A DNA stretch of 64,000 nucleotides from Pyrrhosoma nymphula (taxonomy: Eukaryota; Arthropoda; Insecta; Odonata; Coenagrionidae): positions 6,247,941 through 6,311,940 of the forward strand of contig OY754339.1 of the NCBI GenBank assembly GCA_963573305.1. Reading direction: 5' to 3'. The notes beneath the pieces were generated by a model. The model was not told the DNA's origin, did not search any database, and saw nothing but the letters and a program-made list of their open reading frames with translations. Shown here piece after piece: positions 24,301 to 35,363 of the stretch (positions within the stretch are counted from its first letter, which is position 1; each line of letters opens with the position of its first letter). Position numbers and translations under genes: made by a program.

Positions 24301-27300
24301 TTTAAAAGTGTGGAATTCACTTAATTTCACTGCTGTTCCTTGCACATTGGTAATTATATGAGGGATTTCTCACTTTGTTTAAGAGTATGGAGTTCACTTT
24401 ATTTCATTGGTGTTCCTCGCATATTGATTTATGCGGTTCAGTTTCACATGAAACTAGTGATGGGTCGATTCCAAAATTTTAGTGATCCCGATTCCGGTTC
24501 TGACATTTCGATTCCGATTCTACCAATACCGATTCCATCGATTCTGATGCCATAGGCTCCATGAAAAATATCACTTAATTCCAGACAACAAGACAACCAC
24601 GTAAAAAATTATTCCTCTGTGAAAGAATCAGTTAACAAAAGCATCACTCATATCATCACTATGTAATTAAAATATAATTGTTAATTTCAGAACAGAACAT
24701 ACCTGAAAAGTGGTGTTATCTCATAGGTATTACTTAAGAATATTAACACTCCTGTTTAAATTTAAAATAAAAGTATCATCTTTAATAGCTATCTTTTATT
24801 GAAAATATCTGATCATTATCAATAATGTCTTACAAATTTAGTCTCCCTTTACAGATTTTAAATTTTTGCTCAGAAAGCAAAGCATCTTCACTCTGTCAGG
24901 ATCAAGCCTGTTGCGTTTTACATCACATATTTTTCCTACTGAACTAAAAAGTCTTTCACTGAACACAGTGGATGGCGGTATGGCAAGAAACTTTTTGGCT
25001 AATACTTTCAGCCTTATAGGATCAATATGAAAATGATTCCACACTATCGACATTACAACGCTCAGTAGAAGTCGATGACAATGTCGTGCACCTAGAAAAC
25101 GTTTGTATCTTTAACGTCACTACGGGACTACGGCATGGAAGAAACGGTCACTACGCTGATTCGAATGTGTTTTGTTTTTACGATTACATGGCGCGAAAAT
25201 TCAAATGACTTTTGGAAGCACGGTCGTAAATAAATTTGTGGTTTGAAGTACTACTGGAATCGGAATCGATTTTTCACCTTGGTAAATACTCATTTTCGAT
25301 TCCGATTCTTGGCATAGAATCGAGGAATCGAATCGACCCATCACTACATGAAACTTATCATGGTTCACATGGACGATTATTAAAAAACTTGCGAATGGGT
25401 ATGTAAATGGACATGGGTTATTGCTACTCCCACAAACTATATTCATTCTAACATATTATTTGACACTAAACACTTTCAAATAAGACCAAATTTTCAAATA
25501 AGAAACAAATTCATGCAAAAATGCAGATCAAAGTCTTCGTCTACTTTTCTCCAAAACAGTACCTCAATTTTATCGCAAATGTTGACCTACTGGACCTACT
25601 ATCCATCATGAGACCTCTCCAACGCATTCTGGGATTCTTCAACGCATATGCCAAATGTTGGACAAACTTATCCTCATTACGTAATGTTGGTCAAAATGTG
25701 GGCACTTCATGATAATTTCTGCTAAAAATGTATATTTTGCATATGTCGTTCCATAAAATTAAAATGAGAACTTTGTTTTCATGCTTGAAACACACGCTCT
25801 TAAGGTGTCAATTGTTGTTTGTTTGTTTAATTCTGCTAGCGAGTTTTTTGTTTTGGAAGAAGATGTGTCGGCATTTTTAATTGGTTCTTCTAGTTTACAA
25901 ACGACTCATACGGCGTGAACAACTCCACTGTCATAAGCAATATAAGCCAAGTCACTGTCAATAATGGGGGCGGACAGAATCGCTTGAACGTCGTAGCCAT
26001 TATAACTTCCCCATCATAGCTAACACCCTTACGGCACCTATGACATTTACAGAATCTACCCGCCGGATCCTTGATGATGATGGTCATGTCACAAAACGCT
26101 CGAAGTAATGGAGAACCTTATTTTATTTTATTTATTTCATCAACCTGAATACAGCCTCGAGGGCCATTTTACATCAGGCGTTGTAACAGTAACAAAGGAC
26201 AACACACACAACCATGTCCAGGGAGGAGAAAAGTCCTCCACCGGCGGGATTCGAACCCGCGACCTTTGGGTTGGCAGGCGAGGACGTTACGCCGCCGCCA
26301 CCGAGGCCGACGATCCAATTATCCAATACAAAATCCCGCTTGGACTTCCTGTATGATATTCTAAAAATAGGTGGGAATTGGTTTGGTGGCTGAAGTATTG
26401 GCTTTCCATCCTGAGGGTCTGAGTTTGTCTCATGGTAGTGGAGATTTTTCAAAGGAGTCCAGATCCTAACTTGGGTGCTTTGTTACAAATCCCTCAAATG
26501 CAGTGTATCAGATGGGACGTATAACTGTTGATCCTTTGTTACCTTTTGCTGAGAGACCATAAAGACTTTTTCCCATTCACAACTAAGGATAAAGTTAAGA
26601 TCAAAGTTAAGTAAGATCATTCCATTCCGAATCTGTTTATAGCGTATCACAGTGCTGTGGTTGAAAACTACAGGAGTGAAAGTGTGTCTTTTTCATCACT
26701 TTTAATATTGTTTATTTACTTGATTGTTTTTAATGAAAAAGTACTCTAGGTTGGACTATACTTATCTTCTCTGTCCCATGACCATGTCTGTTTCTTTATT
26801 GCTCATTTTTTCCTAGGAAATTATGAATACTTTTTTGTGCTTGATGAACTATATAAAATGCTTCTTGATTCACAGGTGGACCAATTGAAAAACTACTCCC
26901 GCTTACAGTTTGAGTATACATCTGTAATCAGTCAGGAAGGTATCTCTGAAGATGATGTTGAGGTACTGGTGCAGTGCAAAGACAGAAAGCTAATGGATCA
27001 GGAAGGCCCTCCCCCTGTTCACTTTTCAATACGTCTCCCTGTTGACTATACTTGCTTACCTGAGAATGATACATCTCCGGATCTTGAATCAAAAGAAGCT
27101 CTACTGTATGTTACTTTCCCAGCATCAAATGACATTGGACTCCATCCCAAAATAGGAGGACCATTGCTGAACAGATTCTCTCCAAGGTTGCAACTTTCCT
27201 GTCAGTTAGAACGTAGCCTTTACTACCCTTGCCTTCGTGTCCCATGTTTTCCTCCTGGTCGCTGCCTGGTTGACTATGTCCCTGTAGTGATAGAGTTGTT

Positions 27301-27664
27301 AGATTCCGAGGTTAAATCCGTTTCCAATAGTTTCAACTTGAGAAAAGATTTTTTGGCTGCTTTATTGGTGGATTTTGGCTCTGCTGTTCTTGAATATGAT
27401 GCTCTGACATTCTCGAAAGCATGCATTTTATACGATGATGGCGTACTTATTTGTTTAGTTTATGTTGCTCTTCCACCAAAATTTCCAAGGGACAAACCTA
27501 TATATGTATGGCAGTCAGTGCGCTGCATGCAATATGGGAAACCATACACATGTAAGGTAGAGGATTACCCTTACAGCCCACGTTGGAGTATGAATGAGAT
27601 GATGTCGAGGCTTAAAGTGTTCATGAAGGAGTATGCTGTTGATTTCTTTCGCCAGTGCTCTTAA
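21351..27664 (+). CDS. BABAM2: BRISC and BRCA1-A complex member 2 (BRE/BRCC45)
   Basis: Three exons: 21351-21423, 21497-21807 and 26876-27664, giving 390 codons (human about 383). Phases fit: a Gly codon is split across intron 1 (73 bp) and intron 2 (5.07 kb) is phase 0, both GT-AG. The protein is a ubiquitin-E2-variant-fold scaffold of the BRISC and BRCA1-A complexes, which contain the K63-specific deubiquitinase BRCC36. Recognisable family stretches are CDRFKLVIPFAGQQISW and PQFPPDF in the first UEV-like domain, YSRLQFEY at the exon 2/3 junction, CLVDYVPVV in the middle, LPPKFPRDKP in the second UEV-like domain, and YPYSPRWSMNEM near the C-terminus. The active-site Cys of true E2 enzymes is not expected. 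Intron 2 is filled with mobile elements. The ATG at 21351 fits the conserved short N-terminus (MAVLDSILPDF). No stop or frameshift. Confidence 0.95.
22164..22433. mobile_element. hAT-type MITE in BABAM2 intron 2
   Basis: A 270-bp element beginning CAGTGGCGTAGCTAGG and ending with the complement of CAGTGCCATAGCCAA, flanked by the perfect 8-bp direct repeat CTGGGGTG (22156-22163 and 22434-22441). A C tract lies near the right end. No coding sequence. Confidence 0.85.
23118..23280. repeat. Head-to-head palindrome with hammerhead-like motifs
   Basis: Arms 23121-23192 and 23213-23277 are inverted copies (for example TTTCTCCAGCCATCC against GGATGGCTGGAGAAA), separated by about 20 bp. On the plus strand the right arm reads CTGAAAACGCCAGC, then GCTGGAGAAACTGGTGTC; the left arm shows the matching GAAAC-TGTT-GTC on the minus strand. 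GAAAC, a 4-base loop and GTC form the compact stem III and cleavage site of Penelope-type hammerhead ribozymes, but the CUGAUGA core is altered to CUGAAAA. Probably a decayed junction of Penelope-like terminal repeats. Confidence 0.5.
24268..24427 (+). repeat. Two-copy tandem repeat, about 80-bp unit
   Basis: The block TATGAGGGATTTCTCACTTT and what follows, ending in GTTCCTTGCACATTG, occurs twice in direct order (about 24270-24347 and 24349-24426) with around 90 percent identity by eye. It is intronic and non-coding. Confidence 0.7.
24455..25346 (-). mobile_element. hAT transposon, internally deleted
   Basis: The termini are TAGTGATGGGTCGATTC and its inverted copy, flanked by the perfect 8-bp direct repeat CATGAAAC (24447-24454 and 25347-25354). 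Subterminal GATTCCGATTC repeats lie at both ends. A minus-strand frame at 24838-25053 encodes the hAT C-terminal dimerisation signature (FLAIPPSTVFSERLFSSVG, then CDVKRNRLDPDRVKMLCFL). The rest of the transposase is missing. The copy lies in BABAM2 intron 2. Confidence 0.88.
26115..26325 (-). mobile_element. tRNA-derived SINE (family B), antisense
   Basis: On the minus strand a tRNA-like head reads GGCCTCGGTGGCGGCGGCGT (box A region), then CGCCTGCCAACCCAAAGG, then the B box GCGGGTTCGAATCCCGC with a perfect T stem. The anticodon stem does not close, so it is not a tRNA gene. A body with AGGACTTTTCTCCTCC follows. The head differs from the family at 29.1 kb. It lies in BABAM2 intron 2. Confidence 0.65.
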
Positions 27665-28491
27665 ATACTGATTTCCAAGAAGGACGTGTACAGTTTTGTA
27701 TATTTTTTGTTTTCTTACGAGTGTCCTAAAAGTACCAGTTTTGATTGGTGCCTTTGAAGGAATTATCACTGTGAACTTTGATTGCATGGTTTTTTGGATT
27801 GGATACATATCAAGCATCCAATATTTCAACTCCTCCTGAGGGTGTGATGCCAGGAATAGGTGCCCTGAGGACACTCTTGCATACTAATGTGCCTTGAAAT
27901 GGCCACCAACTTGCTTGGGCCTTCATGATGCAAGCACAGCCACTAACAGATACCACATAATTTAACCACATTCTCAGGGAGAAAGTTTCTATTCCTGTGA
28001 AGCTGTTGATTAGTTCTACATGTTTGTGAGTTGGAAAATTAATCAAGCATACCTCTCACTAAAACTGTTATTTATTTTTTTTGTAATTGCATGCATTTTT
28101 ATTTTGTTTCACGCAGTTGCCACACTCTCTAATTAATGAATCAGTTCAGAATAAATTCTGTTCCCACAGTGTGTTAGTAAGTGTGGAGCCTTTAAGCTAC
28201 CTAGTTAAGGCTGGTGGTTAAGTTCTCTTCCATGTTCTGCTTGTGGTTTCTGTATGGTACTGGACAGCTATTAATTCCCATGTCTTTGTTCAGCTGAGGC
28301 TATGAAGAGGCAACATGCTGTTGGAATTCAAGATTTGAAGGCTAGCAGTAGATGGTCCTTCAGGGGCACCACGCCAAACATTTGGGGAAATCAAAGTCAA
28401 TGTGCATGTATTGTTTAATCTTTGAGTTAGGGACACTGTCCAATACTTAGTAGCTACAAAATGTTAGCCAAAAGAAGTATTATGGAATAAA
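27665..28491 (+). other. Probable BABAM2 3' UTR
   Basis: No coding signal follows the BABAM2 stop. Candidate poly(A) signals AATAAA lie at 28150-28155 and 28486-28491; the transcript end is inferred from these only. Confidence 0.45.
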
Positions 28492-29070
28492 ATCTTATGT
28501 TTGGTTCAATGTTACCAATTTTTATTCAGGTGTTAACAATGCCTTTAGCCAAGATATTTTCTAATTATGATGTATAAGTCCATGTTTTTATATCACATTT
28601 AATTTAATATAATTTTGAATTATCATACTACCATTGTAATGGACTAAGCACATCCATACATTCTACTTTTCATCTAAGTGGATGAATCCTATTCCTTATT
28701 ATATTTTCCTTTTTTTTGGCACTCAGCTTTTTGTGTTAAAATTATTTTATTTTTGGTGGCCAATCATTCTGATTGAGTTCTTATGACATTCCAAACAATT
28801 ACTTATTTTTTAGCCTTCACAGCTTGTATTTTGTTGTAACTATGAATATAATTTTTATTTTATCTCATGTCTCCTATCTTTTCTGAGTTATGCAGAGTTA
28901 TTTTACCTCCACATACCAGTTATAAGTTGATTTCGAATTCATAACATCATAAAAAATTATCATAGTCTCATGGTTATGTTTGATCTAATTCTGTAAACCA
29001 GTTTGGGTTTCTTATGAATGGAAACTTTTCTGGTATGAAGTGTAATCAGGTGGAAAAAAGTTCTTATTAA
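28492..29070. other. AT-rich intergenic sequence
   Basis: No gene, RNA or repeat boundary seen. Confidence 0.3.
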
Positions 29071-29071
29071 T

Positions 29072-29330
29072 GTGCGATATTCCACAGGAGAAAAATCATT
29101 CGCCTTGACCGGGATTCGAACCCGGATCCCTCGATTTCGCGCCGAGTGCTTTAACCAGTTAAGCTACCGAGGCGTCCTTCTCCCCTGTGGATTATTGGTG
29201 GCTTTATAGGAGCATGGTGGTCAAGGAATCCCGGTCAAGGCGAATGATTTTTCTCCTGTGGAATATCGCACTTATGTGCACTTGCGGGTGACTCCGTAAA
29301 GGTTACTACCGTGGCTAGTCCCGGTTACCT
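29072..29330 (-). mobile_element. tRNA-derived SINE (family A) in a fold-back
   Basis: A 72-base tRNA-like head on the minus strand (29102-29173) has a perfect T arm (CCGGGTTCGAATCCCGG), an A box (TAGCTTAACTGG) and a closable anticodon stem, but the base before the anticodon position is G where U33 is invariant. Sequences 29072-29117 and 29226-29271 are perfect 46-bp inverted copies of each other. The downstream body (ACTTATGTGCACTTGCGGG) matches the older copy at 3.9-4.3 kb. Confidence 0.7.
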
Positions 29331-30519
29331 AAAAATTCTTATTAATGTTCAATTAAAGTTAAGAATGTGCTTAATAATCAGTCTTGACTGAAAAATTTAG
29401 TTCAAAATTTTACTTGATATTGTCGGCCAATTCTGTAGTAAAAGCTAAAGGGAGAGTAGTTTTAAAACAAAATCTAATGAATAAGGAGAAGTAGACTTTG
29501 TTAAGACCATAGATTCTGTTGTAATCTATTAAGTATTCATTTAAACTTGTTGATTATGGCTTATGTTAATTATAGCATTTTTTTGCTGGTAGATGCTGGC
29601 TGCCAGTTATCTGGTTACAATTTTGTCTTAGTCCATTTCCGAGAATCTCTTTCGTGACGTTTTTTTCATTGAATTTACTGAGTTTGGTGATCTGTAGAGA
29701 ACTGGCAATTTCTCTGAACAAGGTTTCAATTTCTCGGTTGCCAGCAACCCCTCTTTCCTCCCGTGATTTAATTTATACGTTCGAGCCATGTAGTGTGGTA
29801 TAGCCCTTTATAGATAAGCTCAGCCATAACTTGTAAGTGAAGTATCGACTGCCATTTGAGGGCTGAGAAGTTTTCCAAAGCTTCACTCGATTAGAGAAAC
29901 ATGCATGGAAAATTGCCTATGCTCCCGGAGAAACGAAAATTTAAGATAATGAATTGCTCCCATGTTTCAAGTGTAAATACAGTAAATGTGTTTGCTATAG
30001 CATATTAATCATCCATTTCATGATGTAGAGAGATACTAGACTTTTTGGCTTACCAACATTTCAAATGTTGGAAATGTGGTGTTGCTTTCGTCACCGGCTT
30101 GCACACAATGGTAACTCGATTCCGTTAAGAGGGACTGACTCACTGCTTGTCGGGAATAGGAATGACAGGGCTCCGGTAGCAACGGGAGAGGGAAGATTGG
30201 GCCAAGTGTCGAGCCAATCAGAGCAGTTTATTCAAAAGAGCATCGACATGACAACATGCACATGATGAATATGTATGCAACAGAAAGGCTGAATCTCTTT
30301 CAAAGATTTGAATCACACTAATTCGAATCCACTAATGTGTGTTCATGCGTACATGCTAATACATTTAAATCATGATATGTGATTAAAGATGCCGAATCCT
30401 CTCAGAAAGTGACACAAATTGCATGGTTTTCTTGATTTTCAACAGTGTGCGACCTGACATATGGTTCCAAAAAAGTGATGTAATTGATTTTCAGAGATAC
30501 CGGCCTGATAATACTTGAG
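29331..30519. other. Intergenic sequence, no feature recognised
   Basis: A minus-strand frame lacking a start codon (about 29575-29775) is open for some 65 codons but matches no family I know and has no supporting splice context. Confidence 0.3.
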
Positions 30520-30750
30520 GGCCTGAGAGTCAAAGTAATACAAGTAACAAACATTGTCCAGTGTCACTTGTATCACTTTACTCTGGTAAGAAATGACAAA
30601 AAGCAAAGTAGCTTAAGTGTTCGGTGGCTAGATCGCAGCACTATACATTCGAACACTTGTATTCCTTTTCCTATAGTTACCTGATGGTACCAACTTAGAA
30701 CATATTGTTTTTCGTGTTTATGTTACTTGTATTACTTTGACTCTCAGGCC
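30520..30750. mobile_element. MITE with perfect 30-bp inverted ends
   Basis: Positions 30520-30549 and 30721-30750 are exact reverse complements (outer bases GGCCTGAGAGTCAAAG). The 231-bp unit has no coding sequence and no clear target duplication. Superfamily unknown. Confidence 0.65.
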
Positions 30751-31329
30751 TTTCGTGCCGATATTCGGCACAAATTAGGATAATAGCCAACGAGAATTTT
30801 TTCACTCAGAAGAACGAATGTCTACTACAGCCGACTTGGGGTGAAGGGAACCACGGAAACAGTAATCCCAGTTCTGCTGTTACCCCTTGAGACACTCAGC
30901 TTGGCAGGAGTCCAGGCCCTTTTCTTGGCGACTGACCTCGACCCTCTGACTTGTCAGCTATCCCCCTCATAGTATAAATCCACAGTCAACTACTTGCATC
31001 TGCATTGGTTTTACTCAACAAATATATGCTGCATACTCCAAAAATTTAAACTTGGATATGGAATCATTCAATTTTGCTGAACGTTTTCAATTTTTAAATA
31101 AAATTATAGCTAAATATATAAATAAAATGTAGGAGTTCTCGTACCAAACTCCTACATTTTATAAATGGGAAAAATATGTGCAACCAGTAGAAATTAACAA
31201 TAGAATTTCGTTTTAATTTTTAAAACGCTCAGCTTAATGCAAGGAATTCATTTCAGAGTTCAAATTTTTGGATTATACCACAAATTTGTTTAAAAAACCA
31301 CTGCAAATGCCATTGGCTGCCCGAGGATT

Positions 31330-31545
31330 GTTTGAAGGGGGGCCTTTGACAGCAGCCCGGGTACTTAGACCTTCTTGGTCCATTGTGCCATGCCTGTCTG
31401 CCACATGCAGACAGCGGAAGAGGGCGCCACGGTGAAGGTTTTCATGGTTACCATCCGTCTGGTCCCAACATTGCTTAACTTCGGTGATCTTACAGGAACC
31501 GGTGTGTCACTGTGGCTGGGCCCTTGCCCCTAGGTTGACCGAGAA
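31330..31545 (-). mobile_element. 5S rRNA-derived SINE (SINE3-like), antisense
   Basis: On the minus strand the unit runs GGGCAAGGGCCCAGCC, then GTTCCTGTAAGATCACCG, then AAGTTAAGCAATGTTGGG (5S box A), then GACGGATGGTAACC (box C region). These are the internal pol III promoter elements of 5S rRNA in order. The downstream body includes TCTGCATGTGGCAGAC and GGCACAATGGACC, shared with the copy at 55.64-55.87 kb. It is too diverged and has too much body sequence to be a 5S gene. Confidence 0.7.
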
Positions 31546-32520
31546 CTCGTGCTGTGAGAGAGGCTTCTAATGGGTTGGAGCTCCATGGCTGAGGAATGCA
31601 AAGGGCTTCCCGCTGACTGGGATACCAAGATGTATTTTGCCATGCAATTTGTCATCACGGGAGAACTCCATATCGAGGGGAAATTCTCTTGCTGCTTGTG
31701 AAGGGGAAGCATTTCCTTTCGCAAGGCTCCCATGTGAAAGGGTTGAAATTGTAGTAGAAAGGAAATTTATAAAACTTCCAAAGCCTTTTTTGTGTAAAAC
31801 TGATGTTGACAGATATTACTGGAATATTATTCGCTGTGTAGGAAGTTGAGAATTTCCTTAAGTATGTTGCTCATCACGCCTTAACAAGTGTAGTGGTAGT
31901 ATTCATAGCTGCATTTTTTGTAGCTTGATTCCAATAACATAAATTCGATGAGCCATTCAGTGTATAGAATATTATTATACATGCAATTTAGAGAGAGTTT
32001 ATAATTTCTATTTACTCATGGACTTCATCTTGATGATATGTACTTCGAGAAAAGTGTGACAAAATTATATAAATTGAGGCATCTTTGGCATGACTTACAA
32101 TGAGGTTAGTCATAAATGCCTTGATGACATTGTTGGCTCACTTATTATGAAGATGGATGCGTGGATAATTTCAAAACACTGGTGTTTGGAGGAGGGAGAC
32201 TGAGGTAAGTAGGTAGATATGTATATGTTTTAAAAAAATGAAATAATTTCTTGTTGTAAATGACTGGTGATATATTTGTGTTTTCAGGGAAATTCCACTT
32301 TGTGGATGTTTGGATTATCATTTATCCCAACCATTGATTATAAGGGCTTGGAAAAAAGCCCCAAAATATCATGGAATATTGTTTTTTCCCCAGCCTTGGA
32401 AAAAATGGAAATTTGGAGCAATAGGTTGAAAAACAATGCTTTTCAGTGAAAAAGGTAGAAACATTAAATTTTAAGTAACCATAATCACATTAGTAGCCGA
32501 TGCTAATATATAGCATAGAC

Positions 32521-32802
32521 CAGTGGCGGCTCCAAGCGGGGGGAGTAAGAGGCAATTGCCACCCCTCCAAAACCCAGTGCATTTTATTTATTTTTTCATA
32601 GACCTAAAACTAAAAGCCAAAATTATTTTATGCTGTGAAGTACGATGGTAGGCAAATGTCTTAAGCTAAATAAGAGTTCCTTTTTCATTTTACACATAGT
32701 TTGTCATGATTTCCCTGTACCCCCAGACTCCCCTTTTCCTAGGAAGTATTTCAAAACTCCAGCGGTCCCCCTCCCCCCGAACCTCTGGTCTGGAGGCACC
32801 TG
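32521..32802. mobile_element. hAT-type MITE
   Basis: The element starts CAGTGGCGGCTCC, ends GTGCCTCCAGACC in complement after CAG, and is flanked by the perfect 8-bp direct repeat GCATAGAC (32513-32520 and 32803-32810). C-rich tracts lie near both ends. No coding content. Confidence 0.8.
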
Positions 32803-33285
32803 GCATAGACACTGATGATCATACCATTAATTTTTTTATTGAAAGTCACCCCAATTAAAATCTGTAACAAGGGGAGGGGCATAAATACTTAACACTCCCC
32901 CCCCATAAGAAATTTCCCTGGTTATGCCCTTGCTAAGTTATGAGCAGCTATATATGTATAGATCAGTTAGAAACTGTGGCAAAAGTCAATGATGCCCTAT
33001 TCTACAGATAAATGTCTACTCTATACTATCATGTTAAGGTAATTTAATTTTAGTGATTAAAATCACCCATGTACTCAGTTTACAAATGGATTACTATAAA
33101 TGATGATGACACTGTCCAAGAATTAAGGCTTAACTAATGTGTTTGGGCTAAATCCTAATTTAATGACATTCATATTTCTTTACTTAAAGACATTACAAAT
33201 TACAGTCATAACATTGCTAAGCAGATTAGCAAACTACTCGATGATGAAAAACAACGCTAGATATTTTTCACAGAATATTTTGAGG

Positions 33286-33362
33286 AAAATAACGGTAATT
33301 TACTATGGACGCTGTAAGTTACGAGAAATACCGAGAGGTAATTTTCAGAGACGCCCATCTCT
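33286..33362 (+). repeat. Fragment of TAGAGATGGG hAT-like family
   Basis: GACGCTGTAAGTTACGAGAAATACC and the terminal GCCCATCTCTA match the family at 17890-18426 and 54570-54908. Only about 75 bp survive. Confidence 0.5.
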
Positions 33363-35343
33363 ACTTAGAATCCTACACAATTACCAAATTTATATAGTGT
33401 GCATTTTAATCAATTTCATCTGCCATCAACTCCTTTGTTGATAGAACAGGCAGAATCCATTTGATGATTCTGAGTGATATTCATCAATTGCCATCGAATT
33501 ATCTGCATGTTTATTTGTTAATGTTTCATTGCTTATATGTATATTGTAATTGAACATTGACGTGCCTCATATCATGGAACATGTAGGTATGTACCTAGAT
33601 CCTCAGGCAAATAAATATTATTATTATTGATGGTACCTACTTATTTAAATGTGACCAGATTCTTTTTCTTGTTAAAGCAGACATGAAAAAGGAATTGTTC
33701 AAGGATTCAAAACTTAGCTGTGTAGGCCTTTCTACCAAATTGCTGGTTTGTTATGTTTTGTGAATTCCTACGCAAGCATTTCCCTAACACCTAGTGCCCT
33801 TGCCCAAAAGTGTGGTTATGTAGTTGCAGGTGCTGTATTTGTCATTGATACCACATTTTCTCAACTTCCACGATAAATGGCAAAGAATTTGTTGATAGGT
33901 AGTATATGAAAAAATAGGCTTCCTTGTCTGGGAATCAAACCTTGCACATCCAGCTTTCTGTGGTTATAGTGAATCCTGTATAACATATGTTTAAACATAC
34001 ATGCTATATTGTAACCATGTATGTATACAATAAATAACATCTCTCAATATGAGACTAATGACAACCTCCAATGTCATTACACAAGACCTTCCAAAGATCT
34101 ACATCAACCATTTATAAGAACACATAACACTTCTGTTGGGCCTAAATCAATGGATTATTTGAATATCACCTGGAATATAATTAGAACCAAAGATATCTGT
34201 CTTATAGAAAAAACTTAAGCAATTCCTAAAGAGTTATTTGTTCTACCTATTCTGTAAATGAATTCTTGGCATCATACTCTTGCATAGGAAAATTTCTATT
34301 GTTGCATGCTCAGTACAAATACTCCTACATTGTACGTTAACCTTATTTACTTGGTTCTATATTTGTTATTATATGTGCACCAATCTCTGGAGAAGTAAAT
34401 GCACAATTATAATTAAAATCCTCTTCCCTATCCTATCTGACAACCTTAGCACTTCAAAAACATTTTCCTCAATGCCACTCCCTCACCTTGAGACACCCTC
34501 CTCCTTAAATCACACAAACCCACCAAATTCCTTTCTACCCTATGCAATTGCGGGAGATGCAATCCCTGCTCCATCTTTATTACCTAACCTTGGCCAGATA
34601 AGTTCCCCACTTTGCCTCTCTTGTCCGTGACCTCACCCACCAGCACCACAAGTATCAACTACTCCTTTATAATACATACTTTCCCTCTTGCCATTAAGAT
34701 TCTAAAAACAATCTTAACCTGGATGGTCAGAAAAGCACAGTCATCTTCTGCAGTAAAAACCTTGTTGAGGTAATGGACTATGTACTTCCTAACTTCCCTC
34801 ATTTACTCTTTTGTTCAACTTTTAGCTTGTCCACTTTTGCAATTATTCGAAGGTGAGGTATGAACAACCATAAAATAGATTTGAAAAATCTATTACTTTC
34901 GGGCATTGTTCATATGAATTCATCGAGCTCACTCAATATTCAGATAATACCCAGCAAGCTACCACAGGTGCATACAGGGTGTGAGGATACCAGTCATGAA
35001 AATGAGAGGAAAACTCTCTCTCTTTGATTTCGTTGTAGTCAATACTGGAGTATGAAATGAAGGCATTTTTTTACCAATCAGTTCGGCAGTGTACCTCCTA
35101 TTTTCTTTTTCTTTTACCCGATCTAGAGATATATTGAGGAGTTAAAATACATACGTATGTAATATGCTCTGTGTCAACTCAGGTGATCAGAATTTTCCTA
35201 GTATGTAACTTTAGCCTATAACGTATTCTCACACACTACACAAATAATATTTACACAAGAGTGATGATATTGGAATCAGAAAACGCATATACATATGTAT
35301 AAATTTTAAACCAGAGAAAGAATTTATCAAACAAATACATATA
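33363..35343. other. Intergenic; one probable LINE 3' tail
   Basis: Around 33500-33630 the sequence ends in AAATAAATATTATTATTATT, typical of a non-LTR element 3' end, without RT sequence. The rest has no recognised feature apart from a C/T-rich stretch near 34430-34640. Confidence 0.35.
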
Positions 35344-35349
35344 TTTATT
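35344..35349 (-). terminator. Poly(A) signal of DNTTIP2
   Basis: AATAAA on the minus strand, 15 bases after the stop codon of DNTTIP2. Confidence 0.55.
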
Positions 35350-35363
35350 TTACACTTTGTACA

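Noticed and set aside
26240..26310. tRNA-Gly-like gene on the minus strand
   Set aside because: The B box and T stem are good, but the anticodon stem does not pair; a SINE head fits better.
29102..29173. tRNA gene on the minus strand
   Set aside because: U33 is replaced, the acceptor stem has a mismatch, and the unit continues into a SINE body and an inverted repeat.
29575..29775. Open minus-strand frame without a start codon
   Set aside because: About 65 codons can be open by chance; no acceptor or family match was seen.
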